This document shows positions 1 to 7,210 of a stretch of DNA of 28,832 nt, one piece after another. The notes below the pieces were generated by a model, which saw only the letters and a program-made list of their open reading frames with translations, ran no database searches and was not told where the DNA came from. The translations under genes were made by a program, and so were the position numbers. Within the stretch, counting starts at the first letter, position 1. Each line of letters starts with the position of its first letter. This DNA is from JAJPXC01 sp964562375. GTDB lineage: Bacteria; Bacteroidota; Bacteroidia; Bacteroidales; Muribaculaceae. The stretch lies in NCBI GenBank assembly GCA_964562375.1, contig CAZLSW010000039.1, positions 1 to 28,832 of the forward strand. The letters are read 5' to 3'.

Positions 1-92
1 ATTAGGTTGATACGGCCGGCCGAGGCGTAGAGAGTACCCTCGGTGCCGAATACTTCTTTAAATCGCTTTGAGATAGTTTCTTGGAGATTCAT
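1..92 (-). CDS. galK: Galactokinase, N-terminal fragment (cut by window edge)
   Basis: Only the first 30 codons are present; the gene reads leftward from an ATG at 92 and leaves the window. The peptide starts MNLQETISKRFKEVFG and then shows YASAGRINL. This matches the N-terminal galactokinase signature (A-P/S-G-R-x-N-L-I-G-E-H-T-D-Y), whose remaining residues would lie outside. GalK phosphorylates galactose at C1 in the cytoplasm, the first step of the Leloir pathway. It sits directly downstream of a beta-galactosidase in a galactan locus, so it would consume the sugar that the locus releases. It appears to have its own promoter at 144-174, so it can be expressed apart from the operon. The identification rests on a short stretch, but the signature and the context agree. 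Confidence 0.85.
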   Translation of the reverse strand, partial: MNLQETISKRFKEVFGTEGTLYASAGRINL

Positions 93-143
93 AAGACTTA
101 AAGTTAATTTCTAATCCATTTGCACTGTGGATCGTTTCACTTG

Positions 144-174
144 CAAAGGTAAAAAATAAGATTGGATTATTCAA
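144..174 (-). promoter_or_regulatory. Bacteroidetes-type promoter for galK
   Basis: On the minus strand TTG (172-174) is followed by a 20-bp spacer and TACCTTTG (144-151), which fits the Bacteroidetes sigma factor consensus TTG-N19..21-TAnnTTTG. The -33 element overlaps the last codons of the beta-galactosidase gene. Transcription would begin about 45 nt before the galK ATG. Confidence 0.7.
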
Positions 175-2590
175 CATTAATTGTTACAGAAGCCGATTTT
201 ACACCGGGTGCCGAGGCGGTGAATACCAATTCTCCTGGATGGTCGCTGGCTTGGGCAATGGCTGTTGCGGCGCCGCTGAAGAGGTCCATCTTGGGCTCTT
301 GGAAGGAGCGGAGCGAGCAGGGGTCGCCGTTGGCTGTAGCCAGAAAATGACCTTCGCCCTTGACGTTGAATTTCACCTCGCGGGAGTCGGTGGGGCAGAG
401 GTTGCCATCCTTGTCGGCCACTTGCACGGTGAAGTATACCAACTCGTCGCCATCGGCGTGAATCTTGTCGCAAGAAGGGGTAATCACAAGGTGATGAGCC
501 TTGCCGGCGGTGTGGATTACCTGCTCTTCGGCCTTGTTGCCCTGAGCGTCGTAGGCCACTACTTTTATCTCGCCCGGCTCATATACCACGTCGTTCCAGC
601 GCAGGCGGTAGCGGTCGAAACGTGATGAAGCGTCCTTGGTGCGACGACCTTGGCTCTTGCCGTTGACAAAGAGCTCGGCCTCGTGATAGGATGTGTACAC
701 ATGAACGGGTGTCACCTCGCCTTCGCGACCCTTCCAGTTCCAGTGGGGAAGGATGTGCAGGGTGGGGGAGTCGGTGTTCCATTTCGAGCGATAGAGGTAG
801 AACCTATCCTTGGGGATGGACGCAAGGTCGATGATGCCGTACATGGAGGAATGGTTGGGCCAAGCGTCGGTGTCATAAGGGCCAGGCTCGCCGAGGTAGT
901 CGAAACCGGTCCACACAAACTGGCCGATTACAAATTCCTTGTCGTCATCGGCCGCGAAATCATCGTCGGGCACGTTGCTCCATGATTGGTTCTCGCAATC
1001 GTAGGACGAGGATTGGTGATCCTCATGGTAGACGTTCTCCTGGCCGCGGAAAACCACCGGGAAGTGGTAAACGCCGCGAGAGGACACTGTGGAGGCTGTT
1101 TCCGAGCCCAGCACAAGCTTTTGAGGCAGCTCACGGTAAGCGCGATCGTAATATGTGGGCTTATAGTTGAAGCCGGGGATATCAAGAGCGGCTGCGAAGC
1201 CGTTATCGAGCACGGCTCCCGGAGCCACTTGGTCCATGCCACAGGTGACGGGGCGTGTGGGGTCGAGTTGGTGCACAAGATCCTGAAGCATCGACAGCTC
1301 GGCCACACCGTCGGGGCTCCATTGCGAGGGTACCTCGTTGCCGATCGACCACATAACCACCGAGGGTGAGTTGCGGTAATGCTCCACCATATTGGTGATG
1401 TCGCGAGCGGCCCACTCGTTGAAGATACGGCCGTAACCGTTGGGCGATTTCGGCCATGCGCTCCAATCGTCGAACGGCTCGATCATGAGCATCACGCCCA
1501 TTTCGTCGCACAGCTCCACCAATTCAGGGGCAGGCATGTTGTGGGACGTGCGTATAGCGTCGCACCCCATGTCTTTGAGCAATTTCAACTGATGACGAAT
1601 GGCCGAGCGGTTGATGGCTGCGCCGAGCGGACCAAGATCGTGGTGGTTGCACACGCCTTTGAATTTGCGGGGCTGGCCGTTGAGGAAGAATCCCTTGTGA
1701 GGGATATATTCAAGATTGCGTATGCCGAAGCGAGTGGTGTAGCTGTCCACTTCCTTGCCGTCGACCGAAAGGGTGGTAACGGCTGAATAAAGGGTAGGGG
1801 ACTCGGGTGACCACAATGCGGGCTTCTCAACCAGGAAATTTTGGGTCAGAGGTTGGCCATGGGCCACCAACTGCGTCTCGCCACGAGTAACCTCGTTGCC
1901 ATTGGCGTCGAGGATGCGAGTTACCACGTCGATGTGCTGTCCCTTGTTGGTGCCGGCAACCTTGGTGATCAGCTTCACGCATGCTTGCTCGGGGGTGACG
2001 TCGGGGGTGGTGATATACGTGCCCCAAACGGGTACATGCACCTTGTCGGTCTCCACCAGATGAACGTTGCGGTAGATACCAGCGCCGGGATACCAGCGGG
2101 ATTGGCGCACCATATTCTCGGCACGCACCTCCACGGTGTTCTCCCCTGGCACGGCCACGCCGTCGAGGTCGACGTAGAAGGAATTGTAGCCGTAAGGCCA
2201 GTAGCACACGTCCTTGCCGTTGACCTTGACACGCGCGTTACTCATCACGCCGTCAAAGACAAGGGTAATCGAGCGTCCGGTGGTGTCTTCCAGGTTGAAC
2301 GTGGTGGCGTAGAAACCTTTGCCGATGAAGGGCAAGCCGCCAGTGCGACCCGTCTTCACTTCAGCCTTGGTTTCCTTGTTCTGCTCGATGGCTACCACCT
2401 GCAGGTCGTTGTCGCGGCTGAAAGGCCCGTAAATGGCCCAATCGTGAGGCACGGTCACAGGCTGGTCCACGCTAGTGGAATCCTGGGAGAATTTCCACTG
2501 GCGAAGCAACGTCTCTTGCCGCGTGGCCCCGGCCACAGGGGCCAGGGTCAGGGCAAGGAACCATAGGGTTATTGTTGTGTTGAATCGCAT
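167..2590 (-). CDS. GH2 beta-galactosidase, exported
   Basis: This 807-residue GH2 enzyme is expected to release terminal beta-linked galactose from galacto-oligosaccharides. Residues 1 to about 22 form a signal peptide ending near VAGA-T with no lipobox, so a periplasmic location is likely. A jelly-roll sugar-binding domain (about 25-180) and an Ig-like domain (about 185-295) precede a TIM barrel (about 300-600). The barrel carries the acid/base motif SIGNE (E419) and a likely nucleophile in GSETAS (E497). A DUF4982-like domain and a C-terminal Ig-like domain (about 700-807) follow. It is the last operon gene before galK, and galK encodes the enzyme for its product. The gap to the upstream GH53 gene is filled by CTTTAA-type repeats. 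The family is certain; specificity for beta-1,4-galactobiose is inferred from the adjacent galactanases. Confidence 0.93.
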   Translation of the reverse strand: MRFNTTITLWFLALTLAPVAGATRQETLLRQWKFSQDSTSVDQPVTVPHDWAIYGPFSRDNDLQVVAIEQNKETKAEVKTGRTGGLPFIGKGFYATTFNLEDTTGRSITLVFDGVMSNARVKVNGKDVCYWPYGYNSFYVDLDGVAVPGENTVEVRAENMVRQSRWYPGAGIYRNVHLVETDKVHVPVWGTYITTPDVTPEQACVKLITKVAGTNKGQHIDVVTRILDANGNEVTRGETQLVAHGQPLTQNFLVEKPALWSPESPTLYSAVTTLSVDGKEVDSYTTRFGIRNLEYIPHKGFFLNGQPRKFKGVCNHHDLGPLGAAINRSAIRHQLKLLKDMGCDAIRTSHNMPAPELVELCDEMGVMLMIEPFDDWSAWPKSPNGYGRIFNEWAARDITNMVEHYRNSPSVVMWSIGNEVPSQWSPDGVAELSMLQDLVHQLDPTRPVTCGMDQVAPGAVLDNGFAAALDIPGFNYKPTYYDRAYRELPQKLVLGSETASTVSSRGVYHFPVVFRGQENVYHEDHQSSSYDCENQSWSNVPDDDFAADDDKEFVIGQFVWTGFDYLGEPGPYDTDAWPNHSSMYGIIDLASIPKDRFYLYRSKWNTDSPTLHILPHWNWKGREGEVTPVHVYTSYHEAELFVNGKSQGRRTKDASSRFDRYRLRWNDVVYEPGEIKVVAYDAQGNKAEEQVIHTAGKAHHLVITPSCDKIHADGDELVYFTVQVADKDGNLCPTDSREVKFNVKGEGHFLATANGDPCSLRSFQEPKMDLFSGAATAIAQASDHPGELVFTASAPGVKSASVTINVE

Positions 2591-2618
2591 ATACGAGGTT
2601 TTTAGTTTAATGAATTGG

Positions 2619-2675
2619 AGCTTTAAAGCTTTAAAGCTTTAAGGCATTAAAGGATTAAAGCTTTAAGGCATTAAG
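2619..2675. repeat. Short tandem words (AGCTTTAA / GGCATTAA) between GH53 and GH2 genes
   Basis: Words of 8-10 bp built from CTTTAA and CATTAA repeat across most of the 88-bp gap between the lipoprotein GH53 stop (2679) and the GH2 start (2590). AGCTTTAAAGCTTTAAAGCT is partly self-complementary. The same words recur at 3765-3797 and 13899-13959. No promoter or start-site signal is visible inside. Confidence 0.8.
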
Positions 2676-2678
2676 GGG

Positions 2679-3728
2679 CTATATTGTTTTGAAGGGGTCG
2701 AGGGCGCAGGTGGGCACGCCGTCCTCAAAGCAGCCTTTCTTGTAGCCGCCGTTGTAGCCGTTGGGGGCTTCCGGCTCCCAATAGAAGATGCCTTGCATGA
2801 TCGACGAGTCGGTGTTGTCGATCAGTCGCTGGATAGCGCCCTTGCAGGCCTCGCCTTCGGTGTAGTCCATTCCTATCTCCACTACCATCACGGGTTTGCC
2901 GTAGGTGGTGTTTGCGAGATTGATATTGGAGATAGCCGAGTTGATAGTGGTCTCCCACGACGAGGGATCGGGGTAGAGCGAGATGCCGATGATGTCGTAA
3001 TTGGCTCCGTAGGCGCGCAGCTCGTTGCCGTAGATACGGCTGTAGAGATACCATTGGTCGCCCGAGTCGATATGCACGATCACTTTGCAGGAGGGGAAGA
3101 TAGCCTTCACGGCGTCGTAACCTGCGTTGACCATCTTGGTGAAGTTGCCGGGGTTGTCGCTCACCGAGCCAAGGGGCCACATCATGCCGGAGCGGGTCTC
3201 ATTGCCGATCTGCACCCATTCAGGCTCGATATCCATGGCTTTGAGTCGGCCCAGCACGTCATTAATATGGGCGGTCATGGCCACAAGCACCTCGTCGAGG
3301 GTCATGTCGGCCCAAGCGGCGGGGATTGTTTGGTTGGCCGGGTCGGCCCAGGTGTCCGAGAAGTGGAAGTCGATCATCAGGCGCAAGCCCAGGAGATTGG
3401 CTCGGCGAGCCTTGATGGCCACGTCGGCGGCGTTGTTCCAGCCCTCCGAGGGGTTGACCCATACGCGCAGGCGGATTGCGTCGACGCCACACTCGTCACG
3501 GAGGAGTTGCATGCACTCCATCTGCTCGCCGTCGGCCTTGGCGAAGGTGTAGCCCTCGTATTCCAGCTCGGTGAGCCAGCTCACGTCGGCACCTTTGGCG
3601 AATCCTTCATGGTTGATCACAATCGGTTCCTCCTCTTGGACGGGAGGGTTGGTGATTGGGCTGTCCTCGGTGCATGCCCACATTGTGGGCAGCACCAGGG
3701 CGGCAAGTAATTTTATATATTTATTCAT
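2679..3728 (-). CDS. GH53 endo-beta-1,4-galactanase, surface lipoprotein
   Basis: This 349-residue enzyme is of normal length for GH53 and should cut beta-1,4-galactan internally. The N-terminus is a lipoprotein signal with the lipidated Cys at residue 19, followed by T-E-D-S; acidic residues just after the Cys favour surface export in Bacteroidetes. The GH53 landmarks are RLRVWVNP (86-93), DFHFSDTWADP (120-130), the acid/base in VQIGNE (E177), GISLYP (248-253) and the nucleophile in MVVEIG (E284). It is the fifth operon gene, after the SusE/F-like lipoprotein. Placed on the surface, it would produce the oligosaccharides that SusCD imports. A second GH53 (10292-11374) has a different export signal. 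Confidence 0.94.
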   Translation of the reverse strand: MNKYIKLLAALVLPTMWACTEDSPITNPPVQEEEPIVINHEGFAKGADVSWLTELEYEGYTFAKADGEQMECMQLLRDECGVDAIRLRVWVNPSEGWNNAADVAIKARRANLLGLRLMIDFHFSDTWADPANQTIPAAWADMTLDEVLVAMTAHINDVLGRLKAMDIEPEWVQIGNETRSGMMWPLGSVSDNPGNFTKMVNAGYDAVKAIFPSCKVIVHIDSGDQWYLYSRIYGNELRAYGANYDIIGISLYPDPSSWETTINSAISNINLANTTYGKPVMVVEIGMDYTEGEACKGAIQRLIDNTDSSIMQGIFYWEPEAPNGYNGGYKKGCFEDGVPTCALDPFKTI

Positions 3729-3730
3729 TG

Positions 3731-3751
3731 GTTTTCAGTTTTCAGTTTTCA
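3731..3751 (-). repeat. Heptamer array TGAAAAC x3 abutting a start codon
   Basis: Read on the coding strand, three perfect TGAAAAC units end two to three nucleotides before the GH53 ATG. Each unit contains TGA. With a 7-bp period, the three units put a stop in each reading frame. Confidence 0.85.
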
Positions 3752-3764
3752 GTGGTTTTTATTC

Positions 3765-3797
3765 TTAAAGCTTTAAAGCATTAAAGCATTAAAGGAG
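3765..3797. repeat. CTTTAAAGC / CATTAAAG words between SusE/F-like and GH53 genes
   Basis: AAAGC and TTAAAGCA units repeat tandemly here, in the middle of the 135-bp gap. The same words fill 2619-2675 and 13899-13959. In transcription order this module lies between the hairpin at 3831-3858 and the heptamer array at 3731-3751. Confidence 0.75.
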
Positions 3798-3830
3798 CAA
3801 AGGAGGGAAGGGGTAAAGGAGGCCATTCTG

Positions 3831-3858
3831 AAGCCCCTGTTTCGGGGGTTTGGGGGCC
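3831..3858 (-). terminator. C-tract/G-tract hairpin just after the SusE/F-like gene
   Basis: On the minus strand two C-tracts (GGCCCCC, then ACCCCC) are followed by GAAACAGGGGCTT. The G-run can pair with either C-tract, giving two mutually exclusive stems. The element starts 5 nt after the stop codon. A 27/28 identical copy follows pyrF (13856-13883). It may act as a weak terminator, attenuator or mRNA 3' end stabiliser. The T-run is poor, so termination is not certain. Confidence 0.55.
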
Positions 3859-3863
3859 GATCC

Positions 3864-5567
3864 CTATTGGTAGCTGTAGGTTCCCTTGTTGAGGTCGACG
3901 GTGAGGGTGTAGGTGCCGTTGGGCAGGTCGTTGTCGCCGTCAAATCCCTCGTTGTAGAGGAGCAATTCGCCCGAGCCACCGCCGAAGTAGAGGTCCCAAG
4001 AATCGTTAATCAGAATCTTGACGCCCCAGGGGGTGTTGGCGCTCTTGGTGACGGTAGCCTGGTAGATACAGCCGCTCACTTGCGTCATCGGTTGCATTGT
4101 CCAGTCGTCGTTCAAGCCAGCATAGCTTACGGTGTTGATCTTGTGCAGCTTGTAGCTCATTCCCGAGAGGGATGCCTCGATCACGTACTGGCCCGGGGTG
4201 GGAGCGGTGATGTTGGCACCACCCTTGAGCAAGGTACCCTCGTAGGCGTTGCCGCCGTCGGCCATACCAATAGATGTGCTCCAGTCGCCCTCCTCGGTGT
4301 AGAATTGCCAGCCCCACAGCGAGTTGCAGTCGGCAGCGCCGCCGTAGCCAAGTTGGTCCTCATTGTAAAGGATAAGGTAGTTGTCGAAGGTCCACGAGCC
4401 GCTGATACCGTCGTCGATACCCGAGATCCACAGGTAGTGGCTTACGGTTACAACCTCGTGACCACCTTCCTCAACGGCAGCTGTCCAAGCGTGCGGGTCG
4501 TTGAGGTCGAGCTTGAGGGTTACGGTGCCAGTAGCGGAAGTGTTGACGGTGATGGTGCCTGAAGCGGCCGATTGAGCGAAGGTCAGACCGTCGGCCGAGC
4601 CACTGAAGGATACCTGGGTGGCGATGGCTGCCGAGTTGTCGGTACCCGTGGTGGTGTTGTACTGCACGGCGTTACCCTCGATCTTGATGTTCTTGGAGCC
4701 TGTAGAGGTGTTGTTGAACGTAAGGGTCCACACGTTGCTCTTGCGGTCGTACTCCATAGCGCCCGTGATATCACCCGAGACGGTGAGGTCGTTGATTAGC
4801 AATGCGCTCCAGTTGAGAAGCTGGGTATTGACGATGGTATAGTAGCAGCCCGAAGGCTCGGGGTACCACATATTCCAGTGGGAATCGTCCGAGGAGATGG
4901 TGAACACGTGACCATCCTCGCCGTAGTTGCCCCAGAGGACGCCGTTGCCCTCTTGCAACCACCAGTTCTCCCAAGAAGCGGCACCGATGAATCCGAAGTA
5001 GATGCCATCCGAGTTGGGGGAGTAGAGCACGCGGCCGGTGTCGTTCTTGCTCGAGTCGAGGTAGTAGCCGACGGTCATATCGATGTAGTAGGGCGTTACG
5101 TTCATCGACAGCACATTGGAGTAGGAGGGGTCGATATTGGCACCTAGCCCGCTCTTGATGCGGATGTACAGGGGAGATTTCACGCCACCCTCGAGACCTA
5201 TGCGGGTGCAATAGGAGTTGAGGTCGCCGTGGGTGAATTGCTTCTCGTAAACGCCGTCGCTCATGGTGATTTCTACAACGTTGGCAAACTCGGGGTCGGA
5301 GGCCAACTGGATAGAGTTGGTGATGGCGTTCTTGGGAGCGGCCACGCGCACGTCGGAGGTAGAGATCGTGCCGTTGTCGTTCCAGTAAAGTGTCAAGGCG
5401 AGGTTGCCAAGATTGTCCTTGTCGAGGACGATGTCGTCGAGGCTGCCGTTGAGGGTGACATCATCGCCCCCAGAGGTATAGATGGTGTCGCCGTCCTTGT
5501 CACAGGATGTAAGCAGAGCGGAGGCCGAGATCAGGCAAGCCGCTGCGATGTATTTTGTAAGCTTCAT
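3864..5567 (-). CDS. SusE/SusF-like surface glycan-binding lipoprotein
   Basis: This 567-residue lipoprotein has the lipobox LLTSC (Cys22) followed by D-K-D-G-D, a pattern typical of surface-exported Bacteroidetes lipoproteins. It has no catalytic motif. An N-terminal Ig-like segment (about 35-165, with IQLASDPEFANVVEI) resembles SusE-type proteins. The rest is aromatic-rich and beta-rich. Two segments look related: one around WNMWYPEPSGCYYTIVNTQ and a C-terminal one with WTMQPMTQVSGCIYQATV ending in GTYTLTVDLNKGTYSYQ. These are plausible carbohydrate-binding modules. It sits directly after SusD, the usual place for a surface glycan-binding protein that captures galactan for SusCD and the surface GH53. 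The fine family assignment is not certain. Confidence 0.82.
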   Translation of the reverse strand: MKLTKYIAAACLISASALLTSCDKDGDTIYTSGGDDVTLNGSLDDIVLDKDNLGNLALTLYWNDNGTISTSDVRVAAPKNAITNSIQLASDPEFANVVEITMSDGVYEKQFTHGDLNSYCTRIGLEGGVKSPLYIRIKSGLGANIDPSYSNVLSMNVTPYYIDMTVGYYLDSSKNDTGRVLYSPNSDGIYFGFIGAASWENWWLQEGNGVLWGNYGEDGHVFTISSDDSHWNMWYPEPSGCYYTIVNTQLLNWSALLINDLTVSGDITGAMEYDRKSNVWTLTFNNTSTGSKNIKIEGNAVQYNTTTGTDNSAAIATQVSFSGSADGLTFAQSAASGTITVNTSATGTVTLKLDLNDPHAWTAAVEEGGHEVVTVSHYLWISGIDDGISGSWTFDNYLILYNEDQLGYGGAADCNSLWGWQFYTEEGDWSTSIGMADGGNAYEGTLLKGGANITAPTPGQYVIEASLSGMSYKLHKINTVSYAGLNDDWTMQPMTQVSGCIYQATVTKSANTPWGVKILINDSWDLYFGGGSGELLLYNEGFDGDNDLPNGTYTLTVDLNKGTYSYQ

Positions 5568-5576
5568 GGCTGTAGA

Positions 5577-7157
5577 TTAGTAAAGAGGGTTGGACAGATT
5601 GGGATTGGCGCTGATGTCGGAATCAGGAATCGGGTAGATGTTGTAGCGAGCGTTAACGGCACGGCCGTCGGCGACGCCACCCTTGAATTGCCACAGGTAA
5701 GCGTCGGTGGTGAATTGGCCGTAGCGGATCAAGTCGGTGCGTCGCACGCATTCGTGGTAGAGCTCGCGAGCGCGCTCGTCAAGCACCCATTGCTTGTTGA
5801 ACTGGGTAGCGGAGATGCGGCCCGAGGTGTCGCCATAAGCGCGGTCGCGCAGCTTGTTGACCAGTTCCATGGCCTCGTCGGTGGTCATGCCCGAGCCACC
5901 GCGCAGAGTAGCCTCGGCGGCGTTGAGGTAAATCTCGGCCAGGCGGAACATCGGGAAGTCGGTGGAGCAACCGTAGTCGTTGGACGAGCAAGCGGCGGCT
6001 CCTGCGTCGGTGAGGTTGGTCCATTTCTCCGAGTAGAAGCCTTCGGTCTTCTCATCCAGGGCTGTGGTGATGTCCTGCACTTGGCCCGAGGTGAAGAACA
6101 TGCAACGCGAGTCGGGGTTGTTGTCGAAATCGGTGCCGAACAGGGCGGGAAGCTCGCCGCGCACTCGCCAAGAGCCCCATCCGTAGTCAAGACCGTATTT
6201 TGCGGGATCTTGGTCGGAGTCGCTACCGCAGGAGCCGCACACGAGGTAGGTGCCTGAGCCCCAGGATACGGTGGTGGTAGCGTCGCAGACGAAAGCGAAG
6301 ATAATCTCGTCGGTGCGCAGGTTGTTGTCGGCGTTGAATAGCTTGGAGTAGTCGCTGTGGAGCGAGTAACCAAGGCTCATGGCGTTCTTGCAAGCGGTGA
6401 TGCACTCGGTGTAGTGAGCCGTGCCGGTGTAGACCTCGGCGTTGAGGTAAAGGCGCGATTGCAAGGCGTAAGCGGCTCCGCGACCGGCGCGACCGTATTC
6501 ATTGTTGCTGGGAAGTTGGGGAGTAATCTCCTCAAGCTCGACTGCAACGTAATCGAAGAGCTGTTGGGCCGTGTAGCAAGGAGGATTGTAGGCCGAAGTG
6601 GGGGTGTCTTGGTCGACGAACGGGCCTTGGCCGAAGAGGTCGAGAACGAAGTAGTAGCTCAGGGAGCGCATGAAACGTGCCTCGTAAGCGTAGGTGCGGA
6701 TATCGTTTTGGTCAGCCGAGTCGAACCCGCTGATCGAGCCGTCGTCGGTGTAGCGTAGGAACTCGTTGCACAGGGCGATGGTGTAGTAGAGGCGATAGTA
6801 GGTGTCGGAAACCCACGAGTCGGAGGCGTCCCACGTCATGAACGAGAGGTTGGTGAGTTCGTCGCCTGAGAGCCAGCGCATAGCCACCTCATCGGTTGCG
6901 GCCTCTTGGAGGTTGAAGAGGCAGCGTAGGAAGTCCTGGCCGTTAAACGATGAGAGGTCGGCGTTGGAGGCCTTTTCTTGGCCGATGATGCAATAGGAGG
7001 CGTAAATCTTGGCCAGCACCATCTTGTAGCCTTCGGGGGTGGAGTAGACCTTGGAGGAGTCGGTCTCCACGATGGGCTTTTGGTTGAGGTCGTCGGTGCA
7101 AGAGCTCAGCGACATGGCTACCAGTAGCCCTATGATGATAGTATATACTGTTTTCAT
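5577..7157 (-). CDS. SusD-family nutrient-binding lipoprotein
   Basis: This 526-residue SusD homologue forms the lid over the SusC transporter on the outer membrane. It has a lipoprotein signal ending SLSSC (Cys20) followed by TDDLNQKP, a start characteristic of the family. TPR-like helices in the N-terminal half (for example RFMRSLSYYFVLDLFGQGPFV) precede the C-terminal SusD region with FPMFRLAEIYLNAAEA, LNKLRDRAYG-like and WVLDERARELYHECVRRTDLIRYG. The last is the hallmark ER-A-E-L/F-x-E-G/C-x-R-x-x-D-L-x-R-x-G motif. The C-terminus SNPLY is also typical. It lies between SusC (48-nt gap made of a heptamer array) and the SusE/F-like gene (9-nt gap), so cotranscription is near certain. The glycan is inferred to be galacto-oligosaccharide from the neighbouring enzymes. 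Confidence 0.95.
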   Translation of the reverse strand: MKTVYTIIIGLLVAMSLSSCTDDLNQKPIVETDSSKVYSTPEGYKMVLAKIYASYCIIGQEKASNADLSSFNGQDFLRCLFNLQEAATDEVAMRWLSGDELTNLSFMTWDASDSWVSDTYYRLYYTIALCNEFLRYTDDGSISGFDSADQNDIRTYAYEARFMRSLSYYFVLDLFGQGPFVDQDTPTSAYNPPCYTAQQLFDYVAVELEEITPQLPSNNEYGRAGRGAAYALQSRLYLNAEVYTGTAHYTECITACKNAMSLGYSLHSDYSKLFNADNNLRTDEIIFAFVCDATTTVSWGSGTYLVCGSCGSDSDQDPAKYGLDYGWGSWRVRGELPALFGTDFDNNPDSRCMFFTSGQVQDITTALDEKTEGFYSEKWTNLTDAGAAACSSNDYGCSTDFPMFRLAEIYLNAAEATLRGGSGMTTDEAMELVNKLRDRAYGDTSGRISATQFNKQWVLDERARELYHECVRRTDLIRYGQFTTDAYLWQFKGGVADGRAVNARYNIYPIPDSDISANPNLSNPLY

Positions 7158-7161
7158 TATT

Positions 7162-7210
7162 CTAAATGCTAAATGCTAAATGCTAAACGCGCTAAACGCT
7201 AAATGCTAAA
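7162..7210 (-). repeat. Heptamer array CATTTAG filling the susC-susD junction
   Basis: Seven units of CTAAATG or CTAAACG on the plus strand (CATTTAG or CGTTTAG on the coding strand) run from 7162 to 7210, with one 2-bp insertion at 7190-7191. Each unit carries TAG in the sense direction. The SusC stop (7206-7208) is the TAG of the first unit. The array occupies 44 of the 48 nt between the SusC stop and the SusD ATG. Confidence 0.92.

Noticed and set aside
5229..6257. Open frame of 342 codons on the plus strand
   Set aside because: Antisense to the SusE/F-like and SusD genes; Val/Gly-rich composition is an artefact of codon use.
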